A stretch of DNA of 64,000 nt from Chryseobacterium sp. FP211-J200 (GCF_001643375.1 NZ_LSHB01000025.1:36677-100676); one strand, 5' to 3'. Positions 1 through 8,129 are shown, counted from the first letter of the stretch. Made by a program: numbers and translations. The notes: a model not told the origin generated them from the sequence alone.

Positions 1-306
1 TAATTTATCTAAAAACTGTTGTAGAACTGGCGTTTTTTCTTCCACATAACGGTGATGTGTTTTCTCCACATAATCTGCCAAAAGATCCAAGGGCCAACTG
101 TTGAAATCGATAGAATTTCCATCCGTTTTCGGAAGATTTTCTATGTCTGAGTAGATTTGATCTTTATCCAAACTCTTCGGACTACAAGCTTCCTCTATTG
201 TTCTTCCGCCTTTACAGCAAAAATCAATGCCGTATTTTTTAAAGATTGCTGCGGTTCTGAAATCTGCTGCTACGATGTCTCCTATAAAATCTGTTTGTGT
301 ATTCAT
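1..306 (-). CDS. ric: Iron-sulfur cluster repair protein RIC (ScdA/YtfE family), N-terminal part
   Basis: The ATG lies at 306 and the frame stays open to the window edge, so only about 102 residues of the N-terminus are seen. Residues about 5-58 match the ScdA_N (DUF542) domain, with the hallmark DFCCKGGRTIEEAC. The start of a hemerythrin-like four-helix domain follows, with paired histidines in the segment EKTHHRYVEE. Family members are cytoplasmic di-iron proteins that repair FeS clusters damaged by nitric oxide or oxidants. The neighbourhood (nirK, Rrf2 regulator) fits a role in coping with NO made by the cell. A palindromic operator candidate sits within about 30 bases upstream of the ATG. 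The family assignment is firm; the size of the whole protein is not visible. Confidence 0.9.
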   Translation of the reverse strand, partial: MNTQTDFIGDIVAADFRTAAIFKKYGIDFCCKGGRTIEEACSPKSLDKDQIYSDIENLPKTDGNSIDFNSWPLDLLADYVEKTHHRYVEEKTPVLQQFLDKL

Positions 307-335
307 AATTTAATACTTTTTTATCTTTTATTATT
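306..335 (-). promoter_or_regulatory. Operator candidate 1 (palindrome, six-base spacer) before RIC
   Basis: Plus strand shows TTTAATAC (309-316), spacer TTTTTT, then ATCTTTTATTA (323-333). The half-sites mirror each other imperfectly and match the pattern seen at five other sites in the island (half-site ending AAKAY, six-base spacer). It almost touches the start codon, so a bound repressor could block transcript elongation or translation initiation. The binding protein is inferred, most likely the Rrf2 regulator at 3767-4198. Confidence 0.45.
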
Positions 336-520
336 TTAAAAATTTTTGTTTTTTTAATGTCAAATTCTAAATGAAATGGATTACAATTAATACTCTTTTA
401 CAGCATTGCGAAAGGATAAACTACTAAAAACTAACTACAATTAAAACTCGCAATGCCGTAAAAAAGCGGGAACTGAAGACATAAAAAATTTTCGTTCCCA
501 TTTGGTTATCATCTTCTACC
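307..520. repeat. Intergenic stretch with a degenerate copy of the post-stop repeat
   Basis: No gene is visible here. Positions about 458-512 contain AAAAAAGCGGGAAC followed by a weakly conserved tail ending CCCATTTGGTT. This resembles the better copies at 2490-2572 and 34251-34342. It lies just after the cytochrome c stop codon, the same relation to a gene as the other copies. The similarity is partial, so this copy is the least certain member. Confidence 0.35.
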
Positions 521-946
521 CTACTTTTTCAGAGACAGAATATATTTTACCATTTTCTGTGCATTTTCTTTGCTCAATCCTGCGTGTGGCGTCATCGGAA
601 TCTCGCCCCAAACACCTTTTCCACCATCTATTATTTTTGTAGCAAGATGATCAATATCTGCATCGGTATATTTTGCAGCAACATCTTGATAAGAAGGACC
701 TACTAGTTTTGCATCGATCTTGTGACAAGAGAGACAGTCAGCGCCTTCCACTAAAGACTTGCCTACAGAAATACCGTCTGTTGCAACCGGTTCATCCGGA
801 TTGGCAGGTTTCACTGTGGGAAAAGCATCCGGCTCATAAGATGTATTATCTGCAACTGGAGGTTTTTCTTTTGGAGCTTCCTCTTTTTTGGAACAGGAAA
901 TTTGGGCTAAGGACAACATTAATGTTGCTAAAAATAATCGTTTCAT
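521..946 (-). CDS. Lipoprotein cytochrome c (mono-heme, class I)
   Basis: The protein has 141 residues. A lipoprotein signal ends at the lipobox around Cys18 (LAQISC), and a Lys/Pro-rich tether of about 40 residues follows. The heme-binding motif CLSCH is at 71-75, and Met118 in GEIPMTPH is the likely sixth ligand. This is a small periplasmic, membrane-tethered electron carrier. It lies 11 bases after the SCO gene and downstream of SUMF1-like and nirK genes. From this context I infer that it hands electrons to the copper nitrite reductase, but partner choice cannot be read from sequence. Confidence 0.88.
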   Translation of the reverse strand: MKRLFLATLMLSLAQISCSKKEEAPKEKPPVADNTSYEPDAFPTVKPANPDEPVATDGISVGKSLVEGADCLSCHKIDAKLVGPSYQDVAAKYTDADIDHLATKIIDGGKGVWGEIPMTPHAGLSKENAQKMVKYILSLKK

Positions 947-957
947 AATTTCTGATT

Positions 958-1521
958 TTATAATTCTATTTGTTTTCTAATTTCGTTGGCGGTGACTTCA
1001 ATGTTTTCATCTAAACCTTCTTTTTGGAATGCGAGCGTTCCGTCTTTTGCATAAACACTGATGATGTTGGAATGCGAAAATTCCATCGGAGAAATCTCTT
1101 TATATTTGATTGCCATTATGTTGGCGAGTTCTCTCGTATCTTCTTCACTGCTTCGGATGAAAGTCCATTCTTTCTCGTCAAATTGGTTGGTTTTGAGATA
1201 AGCTTTCATCACTTCCGGTGTATCAGTTTCAGGATCGATGGAGATTAACACATATTGAATTTCATCTGGATTTACTTTCCCTACTTTTTTAGAAATATTT
1301 CGCATCTCGGAGGTGAGCCGTGGACAAGCGGTTTTGCAGGAAGTGAAAATCATTGCTGTCACTATCACTTTTCCTTTGAAATCTTTTAATGAAATCTTGC
1401 TTCCATCTTGCTTTTCCCATTCAGAATTGACGTTGAAAATGGAATCTGGTTTCAGCTGTTCGACTTTTTGACTGCAGGAAAATAAAATCAATGCAATCAA
1501 AAAGTATAGTAATTCTTTCAT
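958..1521 (-). CDS. SCO1/SenC family copper chaperone / thiol protein
   Basis: The protein has 187 residues with a lipobox (LILFSC, Cys16). The thioredoxin-like SCO domain carries the copper/redox motif CKTAC (Cys62 and Cys66) and a distal histidine at about 150 (EFSHSN). These are the three classic copper ligands of the family. SCO proteins insert or reduce copper in Cu oxidases, or act as thiol reductases. Here the only copper enzyme nearby is NirK, so maturation of NirK is the likeliest job (inference). The gene sits 15 bases downstream of the FGE-like gene, which suggests an operon. Confidence 0.9.
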   Translation of the reverse strand: MKELLYFLIALILFSCSQKVEQLKPDSIFNVNSEWEKQDGSKISLKDFKGKVIVTAMIFTSCKTACPRLTSEMRNISKKVGKVNPDEIQYVLISIDPETDTPEVMKAYLKTNQFDEKEWTFIRSSEEDTRELANIMAIKYKEISPMEFSHSNIISVYAKDGTLAFQKEGLDENIEVTANEIRKQIEL

Positions 1522-1536
1522 TTCTTTAGTTTTAAA

Positions 1537-2358
1537 TTAATCTTTTGCACATCGGAAACCCAGGTTATTCAGACAATAATCAGCTTTCAGACTTCCTCGC
1601 AGTGCATATCTTACGAATGCGGCGTAATTCCGAAGATCTGAAGAAGTGACCGCTGCTCCGGCGCAGAAAAGATTGTCGTTTGTGGCATTGTCTTTTCTGG
1701 ATTCTCCGCTCATCATCACCGAATTAAAATCGAACGTCCATTCCCAAACCATTCCGTACATATTGTGAACGCCGTAGTAATTGGCCGAATCTAGCGCTAC
1801 TACTTGTTTTGCTTTGTCTTTTTTCTGATACGATTTTAAAATAAAATCTGTGAATTCTGGTTTTTTTGAGGCATTTTTGGTTTTCCGGTCTGCCAATGCT
1901 ACAAATTCCCATTCATCAATTGTGGGCAATCTTTTCCCGACACTTTTCGCATATTCCTTTGCTGCAAACCAGGAAACATTGGTTACTGGCGCATTTGGAC
2001 TAAGGTTTTCGGGAATTTCGAAATCGCTTTTCCAATGTTGAAGGTAGGTGCTGTCTGCGTACAATCGTTTTACTTTACTTTTGGCCCATTGAGGATTTGC
2101 TTTGAGAAACTGGAGATACTCTGCATTGGTAATGGGACTGTCATCCAGATAGAAGGTTGGAACTTTTACAATTCTGCCGGAATCTTTTCCGATAAAAGCT
2201 TCGTAGGTTCCACCACTTATTTTGACCATTTTTTTTGAGTTGGAGATTAATTTTAAACGGCCTTGAATCCGGGTTTCCGTTTCTGGCATTTCGGAAGATC
2301 CGGAACAGGATAACAGCGTTACCGCAATTGCTAAAAACATACTAACCCAAAATCTCAT
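1537..2358 (-). CDS. FGE-sulfatase (SUMF1)-like lipoprotein in the nirK cluster
   Basis: The protein has 273 residues with a lipobox near Cys18 (LLSCSG). The rest is a formylglycine-generating enzyme fold: PVTNVSWFAAKEYAKSVG, KRLPTIDEWEFVALADR, NMYGMVWEWTFDF and the terminal GFRC. The usual copper-binding, catalytic cysteine pair of true FGE is not evident: the C-terminal cysteines are in ADYCLNNLGFRC. It is therefore probably a non-sulfatase-activating member, like the NirV-type proteins often found beside nirK. A role in NirK function is inferred from the neighbours only. Confidence 0.82.
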   Translation of the reverse strand: MRFWVSMFLAIAVTLLSCSGSSEMPETETRIQGRLKLISNSKKMVKISGGTYEAFIGKDSGRIVKVPTFYLDDSPITNAEYLQFLKANPQWAKSKVKRLYADSTYLQHWKSDFEIPENLSPNAPVTNVSWFAAKEYAKSVGKRLPTIDEWEFVALADRKTKNASKKPEFTDFILKSYQKKDKAKQVVALDSANYYGVHNMYGMVWEWTFDFNSVMMSGESRKDNATNDNLFCAGAAVTSSDLRNYAAFVRYALRGSLKADYCLNNLGFRCAKD

Positions 2359-2599
2359 TATTTCTAATTTTAAAACCTCAATGTAACCACAAGTAAAACT
2401 TTTTATTTTCTAACATTTTATTCCGGCGAATATCTTCTACTAATTACTTTTAATTTGAATCGATGAATCTGGTTCATCAGTTTATCGAAACCTGACCTGA
2501 ACGGAGTTCTTTTTGTAACTAGGCACGAGGAGCAAAAAAGCAGGAGTGGAGGGCGGAAAAGCTGCCCAAATAAAATGGATTTTTAATTATTTCTAAGTT
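2359..2599. repeat. Intergenic region with post-stop repeat copy (2490-2572)
   Basis: No gene is visible between the FGE-like gene and nirK. The element runs from GACCTGAACGGAG through CTTTTTGT and AGCAAAAAAGC to GCTGCCCAAATAA. It has the same skeleton as the copies at 13240-13346, 34251-34342 and 62489-62584 (the last reversed). The CCCAAATAA end faces the nirK stop codon at 2600. Confidence 0.65.
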
Positions 2600-3634
2600 T
2601 TAATTCTTTTTGTAGACGGCTGGATTATCAGCTCCTGTAATTTTGATTTTGCCTAAAGCACCTTTGTTAAATGCCCGGAAAATCGCGTGGTCAACAATCA
2701 CATATTCGCCCGGAACTGTCGCTTTAAACTCTACGATTGAAGCTCCGCCTGGAGGAATTACCGTTGTTTGTACATTCTCATTAATTTTACTTCCAGCTTC
2801 CATATACACTTTATCGAAAATTTCGCCGATAACGTGGAATGATGATGTCAAATTTGGTCCACCATTTCCGACAAAAAATCTTACGGTTTCACCGACTTTT
2901 GCCTGAAGTTCATTTTCTCCCAACAAAGCGCCTGTATTGCCGTTGAATACTACATAATCTGGATGTTCGGCGATGGCTTTATCCATATCAAATTCCTGCA
3001 GACCTTTGTCACCAAATTTGCCCTTGGTGTAGAAATCACCTTGCATAATGTAGAATTCTTTGTCAACTTTCGGCAATCCGCCTTCTGGTTCAATTAAAAT
3101 GAGACCGTACATTCCGTTCGCAATGTGCATCCCAACTGGTGCGGTGGCGCAATGGTAAACGTACAAACCTGGGTTTGTCGCCTTAAAAGTGAAAACTTTT
3201 TCTTTTCCCGGCGCTACGAAAGTGGCTTCTGCTCCGCCTCCAGGACCGTTTACAGCGTGTAAATCGATGTTGTGAGGAAAGGTAGAATTTTCGTTATTTT
3301 TAAGATGAAGTTCGATGTCGTCTCCCACTCTTGCTCTGATGAAACTTCCGGGAACCGTTCCGTTGAATGTCCAGAAATTATATTGAGTTCCGTCTGCCAA
3401 CTCGCCCACTTTTTCAATGGTTTCTAATCTAACGATAACCTTTTTTGCGGAACGATTTCCGATGGGTGCGGGAACATTTGGTGCAACTGCAAACTTGTGT
3501 TCTTCGGTGGTTCCGTCGGTTTTGATTTGTTCTGCATCCTGTTTATTTTCTGAGGAAGCAGATTCGTTTTGTTTGCAGGAATTCAACCCGATGAACGCAG
3601 ACAAAACAGCTGCAAGGAAGAGTGATTTTTTCAT
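2600..3634 (-). CDS. nirK: Copper-containing nitrite reductase NirK, lipoprotein form
   Basis: This two-cupredoxin enzyme reduces nitrite to nitric oxide in the periplasm. The ATG at 3634 (protein [11 protein letters not shown]...) is preferred over one 42 bases upstream because it directly begins a lipoprotein signal (GLNSCKQ). The mature chain has about 325 residues. The type 2 copper and catalytic residues are visible in [12 protein letters not shown] (Asp and His) and [10 protein letters not shown] (catalytic His). The type 1 copper ligands are in [20 protein letters not shown] (His, Cys, His, Met). A third type 2 ligand lies in [15 protein letters not shown]. Copper, electrons and regulation are all represented by neighbours: SCO, cytochrome c and Rrf2. 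No NO reductase is seen in the window. Confidence 0.95.
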   Translation of the reverse strand: MKKSLFLAAVLSAFIGLNSCKQNESASSENKQDAEQIKTDGTTEEHKFAVAPNVPAPIGNRSAKKVIVRLETIEKVGELADGTQYNFWTFNGTVPGSFIRARVGDDIELHLKNNENSTFPHNIDLHAVNGPGGGAEATFVAPGKEKVFTFKATNPGLYVYHCATAPVGMHIANGMYGLILIEPEGGLPKVDKEFYIMQGDFYTKGKFGDKGLQEFDMDKAIAEHPDYVVFNGNTGALLGENELQAKVGETVRFFVGNGGPNLTSSFHVIGEIFDKVYMEAGSKINENVQTTVIPPGGASIVEFKATVPGEYVIVDHAIFRAFNKGALGKIKITGADNPAVYKKN

Positions 3635-3690
3635 TTTTTCAGAATTTTTACGATTTTTAGTTGGTTTTAATTTCAAAAATATTTTAACAA

Positions 3691-3718
3691 GATATAAATA
3701 CCTTTTGGTATTTTATTT
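3691..3718 (-). promoter_or_regulatory. Operator candidate 2 before nirK
   Basis: Plus strand GATATAAATAC (3691-3701), spacer CTTTTG, GTATTTTATTT (3708-3718). The central AAATAC/GTATTT halves are perfect mirror images. The site lies 57 bases upstream of the nirK ATG at 3634. It fits the same half-site and six-base spacer as the sites near RIC, rrf2, DUF438 and the nitrate reductase operon. Confidence 0.55.
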
Positions 3719-3766
3719 TAATGAAATTTTATTGTTTTCAAATATTTTAATTCAATAATATTGATT

Positions 3767-4198
3767 TTATTTTTTTAGAAATGTGAGTTTTAAATCTAAA
3801 TTCTTGACAAACATTTCGATTTTAGAATTTTCCAGCATATCTTTTATTTCCTGTCGGATATGCTTAAAATCGTTATGAATAGGACAAGGATGATTTTCTG
3901 AACATTCTTTGAGACCTAGACCACAACCCGAAAAAAGTTTGTCTCCGTCGATTTCTCTCACGATATCTGCAACAGATTGCTGAAGATTTTTCCCTTCCAT
4001 ATAAAAACCGCCGTTCGGACCTTTTGCTGACTGTACAAAGCCTTTCCTGCTGAGATCCTGCAATATTTTCGCAATGAAATATTCCGGAGAATCTATTCCT
4101 GCTGATATATCTTTAATCCCTACCCGACTTCCGTCTTTAGACTTCTGTGCGATGAAAATCAAAGCTCGGATGGCGTACTCGCAGGTTTTAGAAAACAT
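3767..4198 (-). CDS. Rrf2 family transcriptional regulator with FeS-type cysteines (NsrR/IscR-like)
   Basis: The protein has 143 residues. The N-terminal winged helix matches Rrf2 proteins (CEYAIRALIFIAQKS; GPNGGFYM wing). Cys92, Cys99 and Cys105 lie in the sensing loop with spacing C-x6-C-x5-C, close to the cluster ligands of IscR and NsrR. Such proteins lose or change an FeS cluster on contact with nitric oxide and then release DNA. It sits between nirK and the DUF438 gene, and its own promoter overlaps a palindrome shared with those genes. I infer that it is the local NO-responsive regulator. Whether it senses NO, oxygen or iron cannot be told from the sequence. Confidence 0.88.
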   Translation of the reverse strand: MFSKTCEYAIRALIFIAQKSKDGSRVGIKDISAGIDSPEYFIAKILQDLSRKGFVQSAKGPNGGFYMEGKNLQQSVADIVREIDGDKLFSGCGLGLKECSENHPCPIHNDFKHIRQEIKDMLENSKIEMFVKNLDLKLTFLKK

Positions 4199-4215
4199 TT
4201 GTTATTTTTATATAG

Positions 4216-4264
4216 CAAAGATATAAATCTAATTTGAAATAAAAGACAAATTAGTATTTTATTT
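4216..4264 (-). promoter_or_regulatory. rrf2 promoter with overlapping operator candidate 3
   Basis: On the minus strand a TATCTTTG box (plus 4216-4223) fits the Bacteroidota TAnnTTTG -7 element. The palindrome AAATAAAAGAC (4237-4247), spacer AAATTA, GTATTTTATTT (4254-4264) covers the expected -33 region, including a TTG. This arrangement predicts negative autoregulation of the Rrf2 gene. It is the best-formed site of the family. Confidence 0.6.
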
Positions 4265-4277
4265 TAAATGACAATTA

Positions 4278-5234
4278 TCATTCCCACTCCAACAATCGTC
4301 TTTCGCCTTCAATTTTTTTGGTTTCGGAAATATCTTGAGACATCTCAATCACCCCTCGATAATTTTTTTCGGAATCCCGAACTGCAAAATATCTCACATA
4401 AATCAGTTTATCCCGATAATTGAACCAAAACGAAGCTTCATTCTGTGTGCCTTTTCGAAATTCTTCCAAAATTTTCAAAACGGTATCTACACTTTTCGGT
4501 GGATGGCAAAAACGCACTTCTCTACCGATGATTCCTGCACTTCTCGGGAAAACGCGCTCTTCGCCTCGGTTATAGAAAATAACCCGGTCATTTTCATCAA
4601 CATAGGTCAAATCGAGTGGCAAAGTTCTAAACAAAAGATTGACTTGCTCAATCGTCATATAACCTTCGTCAAAATGTGATGCATTTTCATCATAAACCAC
4701 GTCAGTTCTCACAGTGGTGTCTTCCGAAGGATGTACATATTGGCTTTCTTCGGGATATTTTGCAGGCGATTCGCTCAGCATCCAGCCGATTTCATCTTCG
4801 CCTTCACGCATTTTTATCCATTCTTCGTCTATAAGAATATCCATTGCATTTGGGAACAAAACCCGTTTTTCAACATCCATCAGGTTTTTCAAATTCTGAC
4901 CAGCGTATTCTACATTTTGTTTGGCGGAATCTAAATCTTTTTCATCAATATTCTTTCTAATAATTCTAAAAATATCCCGAATCGTATCGTGGAAAGACCA
5001 CATATTTCTGGAAGGTCCAGTCCAGCCTTTTTGTTCTAAAAACGGAAACAACTGATTTTCCTTTCTCTCAAATCGTCTTTCTACCGTCGCTAAATGATTA
5101 AACAGATTATAAAATTTCTGAAATTCTTCGTTAGGATTTGTATTGGTAAGTTCTTCTAACAAAGAAATAATCAGCTCCTCTTCCACCAAATACGTATGAA
5201 CAGGATGCCCCGCCTTCAATTGATTTTTATCCAT
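4278..5234 (-). CDS. DUF438 protein: hemerythrin-like plus PAS domain sensor
   Basis: The protein has 318 residues and appears cytoplasmic. Residues about 1-150 form a hemerythrin-like HHE four-helix region, with histidines in GHPVHTYLVEEE, FNHLATVERRF and MWSFHDTIRDI. Residues about 195-310 form a PAS domain (YVDENDRVIFYNRGEERVF ... SFWFNYRDKLIYVRYFAVRD). No output domain is seen. DUF438 proteins are often induced by nitrosative stress and may bind di-iron or heme with O2 or NO; their exact role is not settled. Palindromic sites flank its upstream region, so it likely belongs to the Rrf2 regulon. Confidence 0.85.
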   Translation of the reverse strand: MDKNQLKAGHPVHTYLVEEELIISLLEELTNTNPNEEFQKFYNLFNHLATVERRFERKENQLFPFLEQKGWTGPSRNMWSFHDTIRDIFRIIRKNIDEKDLDSAKQNVEYAGQNLKNLMDVEKRVLFPNAMDILIDEEWIKMREGEDEIGWMLSESPAKYPEESQYVHPSEDTTVRTDVVYDENASHFDEGYMTIEQVNLLFRTLPLDLTYVDENDRVIFYNRGEERVFPRSAGIIGREVRFCHPPKSVDTVLKILEEFRKGTQNEASFWFNYRDKLIYVRYFAVRDSEKNYRGVIEMSQDISETKKIEGERRLLEWE

Positions 5235-5248
5235 TCTAATTTTAATAA

Positions 5249-5276
5249 AATATTAATATCTTTTTGTCTTTTATTT
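5249..5276 (-). promoter_or_regulatory. Operator candidate 4 before DUF438
   Basis: On the minus strand AAATAAAAGAC (plus 5266-5276) is followed by the spacer AAAAAG and the weaker half ATATTAATATTT. One half is identical to a half of the rrf2 site; the other is degenerate. The site lies 15-42 bases before the DUF438 ATG. Confidence 0.45.
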
Positions 5277-5282
5277 TAATAA

Positions 5283-5308
5283 AGAAAACCAAAGTGTTTT
5301 GGTTTTCT
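5283..5308 (-). terminator. Hairpin between moaCB and DUF438
   Basis: AGAAAACCAAA (5283-5293) pairs perfectly with TTTGGTTTTCT (5298-5308) around a four-base loop. It may terminate the molybdopterin operon. A TAAATTTG promoter box (minus strand, plus 5328-5335) lies on its upstream side, so it could also form a leader hairpin in the DUF438 transcript. Confidence 0.5.
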
Positions 5309-5348
5309 CTTTTCCTTTTTAGATTGACAAATTTAAGGTTTGAAATTC

Positions 5349-5376
5349 AAATAAAAGATGTTTTAGTATTTTATTA
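5349..5376. promoter_or_regulatory. Operator candidate 5, second site in the DUF438 upstream region
   Basis: AAATAAAAGAT (5349-5359), spacer GTTTTA, GTATTTTATT (5366-5375). It closely matches the rrf2 site. It lies next to a minus-strand TAAATTTG box (plus 5328-5335), so it is placed to control a DUF438 promoter. It sits only about 23 bases after the moaCB stop codon. Confidence 0.5.
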
Positions 5377-5398
5377 ATCTGATATTAATCAGTTCAAA

Positions 5399-6304
5399 TT
5401 AATGCTTCCCACCATTCAAAATTTTATAAATATGCAAAATCCCGGGAAACACTGCATCCATCGATTCTTCCGCGCCTTTTGTAGAACCGGGAAGTGCGAT
5501 GACCAAAGTGTCGCCAATCATTCCTGCAACGCTTCTGGAAAGCATAGAATATGGTGTACGTAATTGCCCGTAACTTCTGATGGCTTCGGCAACGCCAGGA
5601 ATTTCTCTGTCTAAAAGCGGACGAACAGCTTCCGGTGTAACGTCTCTTTTTGAAAGTCCAGTTCCGCCAGTAATCATTATTAAGCCGATTCCGTTTTCAA
5701 CATCAGATTTTATTTTATTTTGAATATCTAAAATTTCATCAGGAATAATCACATAATCGTTTATTGTTACATTATTCTTTTCCAAAGATGAAATAATCGC
5801 TTTTCCGGCTTTGTCTTCTTTTTTTCCTGCAAAAATACTGTCGGAACAAACAATAACTGAAGCATTAATTCCTTCTCCTGAATCTTTAATGTCAGATTTC
5901 CCACCTTTCTTTTCAATCAATCTGATGTTTTTGATTTCGATATTTTTGTCGATGGGTTTCAGCATATCGTACATCGTCAAAGCCACTACAGAAGCCGAAT
6001 GCATCGCTTCTACTTCTACTCCGGTTTTGTAAATGGTATGAATTTCAGATGTGATATAAACTTCCAGATTCCTGATTTCAAACTGAATTGAAGCATATTC
6101 GACAGGAAGCGGATGACAATCGGGAATGATGTCGCTGGTTTTTTTCGCTCCGAATAATCCAGCTGTTTTTGACATTTCGAAAACATTTCCTTTAGGAACT
6201 TTGTTGTTCACAATCGCATCGATTGTTTCCTGCGAACTCACGCTGAGAACGGCTTCAGCAATTGCTTTTCTGAGTGTGTTATTTTTATGAGTAATATTAA
6301 CCAT
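5399..6304 (-). CDS. moaCB: Bifunctional MoaC/MoaB(MogA-like) molybdopterin biosynthesis protein
   Basis: The protein has 301 residues and two domains. Residues 1-145 are MoaC, cyclic pyranopterin monophosphate synthase, with KTSDIIPDCHPLPVEYA and GVEVEAMHSASVVALTMYDM. Residues about 150-301 are a MoaB/MogA adenylyltransferase-type domain, with VCSDSIFAGKKEDKAG, MITGGTGLSKRDVTPEA and ALPGSTKGA. The first domain acts directly after MoaA; the second adenylylates molybdopterin before molybdenum insertion by MoeA. It is the last gene of the molybdopterin cluster, 57 bases after moaE. No frameshift or linker oddity is seen. Confidence 0.93.
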   Translation of the reverse strand: MVNITHKNNTLRKAIAEAVLSVSSQETIDAIVNNKVPKGNVFEMSKTAGLFGAKKTSDIIPDCHPLPVEYASIQFEIRNLEVYITSEIHTIYKTGVEVEAMHSASVVALTMYDMLKPIDKNIEIKNIRLIEKKGGKSDIKDSGEGINASVIVCSDSIFAGKKEDKAGKAIISSLEKNNVTINDYVIIPDEILDIQNKIKSDVENGIGLIMITGGTGLSKRDVTPEAVRPLLDREIPGVAEAIRSYGQLRTPYSMLSRSVAGMIGDTLVIALPGSTKGAEESMDAVFPGILHIYKILNGGKH

Positions 6305-6361
6305 TATCTACTATTTTTAAATTATTTTAATGAATTTGATAAAAATATAAATTGAAAAAAA

Positions 6362-6799
6362 TTACTTATTCTCTTTCCAAGAATGAGATTCGTCTTCCAA
6401 AATTTCTTTTCCCCAAAGTGGAATTTCTTTCTTGATTCTATCCACCATTTCATCGCACGCATTGATGGCTTCTTTGCGATGTGGCGCAGATGTGAAAACG
6501 AAAAGACAAATTTCCCCAACCTTAATTTTTCCCAAGGAATGGTAAATATGGGCGCAGGTCAACCCATATTTTGTGATGATCTCTTCACGGATTTCATGGG
6601 CTTTTTCGAGCGCCATTTCTTCGTAAGTTGTAAAATCTATCGCCTGAACTTTTTTGTCATCAATCGCATCTTCACGAATCTGACCTAGGAAAATGCTGTG
6701 TCCGCCAATCGTGGTTTTAACGGTGTGTTTTGTAATACTTTCCGCAACAAAGGTAGGATTGATGGGACCTTCAATAAAGATATTTTTGATTTTTTTCAT
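6362..6799 (-). CDS. moaE: Molybdopterin synthase catalytic subunit MoaE
   Basis: The protein has 145 residues. The start is ATG at 6799, which forms an ATGA overlap with the moeB stop (TGA, 6798-6796). This start is much better than the longer upstream extension, which runs inside moeB. The family motifs GGHSIFLGQIREDA and HSLGKIKVGE, and the pair of lysines near VDRIKKEIPLWGKE, are present. MoaE transfers sulfur from the MoaD C-terminus onto precursor Z to make molybdopterin. The overlap implies translational coupling to moeB. Confidence 0.93.
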   Translation of the reverse strand: MKKIKNIFIEGPINPTFVAESITKHTVKTTIGGHSIFLGQIREDAIDDKKVQAIDFTTYEEMALEKAHEIREEIITKYGLTCAHIYHSLGKIKVGEICLFVFTSAPHRKEAINACDEMVDRIKKEIPLWGKEILEDESHSWKENK

Positions 6800-7884
6800 T
6801 TTAAAATTGATTTTGCTCCGGCTGGAAAATGCTTGATTTCCTTTTCCGGAAAATGGTTTTTTGCGATTTCTAATGCTTTTTTGCTTCGGATTCCAGATGC
6901 GCAAACGAAACAGAGATTTTTATAGGAATTGAATTGATTTAAATTTTCTTCTAATGAAACTAAAGGAAATTCTAAGATTTTTAATGATAAAATTCTCGGT
7001 TGCTCATCGGCTTCTCTCACATCAATCAAAATGCTATCCTCTTGATTTAAAAACAATTGAAGCTCTGAAAACGAACTTATTTCATCATTTTTATTAAGAT
7101 TACAAAACTCGTTATAATCAAAGTTTTGAAATTCTTCAATAGTTTTTGGTCCCGATTTTTCTTGATTTTCATTAAAATTAATTGTCATTGATTGATAATT
7201 TTTGGTATTAAAAATCAATAATTGGTGAATTAGAGTTTCGGGAGAGCCGGTTATTAATTTGATGACTTCATTCGCCTGAAAAGTCCCGATAACAGCCGAA
7301 TGCGACGGCAAAACTCCCGCCTCATTGCAAGTCGGAACTTCATTTTGATTGGGCGGAATCGGGAAAAGGTCACGATAATTGGTCACTTGATTTTCCTTTT
7401 CCACATTAAAAACCGAAACCTGACCTTCATCCCGAAAAATCGATGCATAGACCAAAGGTTTTTTCATCAAAAAGCAAGCATCATTCAGTAGATATCGGGT
7501 TTTAAAATTGTCGGTGCAATCTACAATAATGTCGTAATTTTCAATTAAATGAATAACATTTCCGGTCGTTATGCGCTCATTAAAAATTTCAATTTCGGCT
7601 TCGGAATTTCTGTTTTTCAGATGTTTTTCGGCAACGATAACTTTGGGGAAACCAATATCTTTTTCATCAAACAAAAACTGGCGATGCAGATTTTGAATTT
7701 CAACCACATCAAAATCTACAATCCCGATTTTTCCAATTCCCGAAGAAACCAAAACCTGAAGCGCAGGACAACCCAAACCTCCCGAACCAACCACCAACAC
7801 AGAAGAATTCAACAATTTATCTTGCGAAGAAATCCCAAAATCCGGAAGGATGATTTGTCTGTTGTATCTTTCTAAATTCATCAT
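6796..7884 (-). CDS. moeB: MoeB/ThiF-type adenylyltransferase fused to a rhodanese domain
   Basis: The protein has 362 residues. Residues 1-245 are an E1-like fold with nucleotide loop VLVVGSGGLGCPALQVL, the DFDVVEIQNLHRQFLF segment, and the conserved cysteine in VPTCNEAGVLPSHS. Residues about 270-362 are a rhodanese domain with active-site loop VCASGIRS. It adenylylates the MoaD C-terminal glycine, and the rhodanese part can supply sulfur, so this one protein may activate and sulfurate MoaD. The usual zinc CxxC pairs are absent: where the family has CxxC before LFP, this protein has NYRDLFP. The gene starts 11 bases after moaD. Confidence 0.9.
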   Translation of the reverse strand: MMNLERYNRQIILPDFGISSQDKLLNSSVLVVGSGGLGCPALQVLVSSGIGKIGIVDFDVVEIQNLHRQFLFDEKDIGFPKVIVAEKHLKNRNSEAEIEIFNERITTGNVIHLIENYDIIVDCTDNFKTRYLLNDACFLMKKPLVYASIFRDEGQVSVFNVEKENQVTNYRDLFPIPPNQNEVPTCNEAGVLPSHSAVIGTFQANEVIKLITGSPETLIHQLLIFNTKNYQSMTINFNENQEKSGPKTIEEFQNFDYNEFCNLNKNDEISSFSELQLFLNQEDSILIDVREADEQPRILSLKILEFPLVSLEENLNQFNSYKNLCFVCASGIRSKKALEIAKNHFPEKEIKHFPAGAKSILK

Positions 7885-7895
7885 AATTTTACATT

Positions 7896-8129
7896 TTAAC
7901 CTCCCGAATATGGCGGTAACAAAGCAATTTCTGATGGTATGGAAATGATTTTGCTATCGTTTGCTTTCACGCCGTTTACGATAATTAAAAAAGTTGATTC
8001 TTTCAATTCTGGGAATTTTTCGAAGAGTTTTACTTTTAATTCTGAAACAGACGTTACGTTTTCAGAATCCAAATCGTATTCGTTTCCGTTGAAAATATCG
8101 GTCAGTTTTCCAAATATTTTTAGTTTCAT
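7896..8129 (-). CDS. moaD: Molybdopterin synthase sulfur carrier subunit MoaD
   Basis: The protein has 77 residues with a ubiquitin-like fold. It ends in PPYSGG, the required C-terminal Gly-Gly that becomes a thiocarboxylate. It begins MKLKIFGKLTDIF and contains VNGVKANDSK and SEIALLPPYSGG, all typical of MoaD. It is activated by the MoeB-type protein encoded next to it and works with MoaE. Confidence 0.92.
   Translation of the reverse strand: MKLKIFGKLTDIFNGNEYDLDSENVTSVSELKVKLFEKFPELKESTFLIIVNGVKANDSKIISIPSEIALLPPYSGG

Noticed and set aside
6799..6904. Longer N-terminus for MoaE
   Set aside because: The extension lies in moeB in another frame; the ATGA overlap gives a standard MoaE start.
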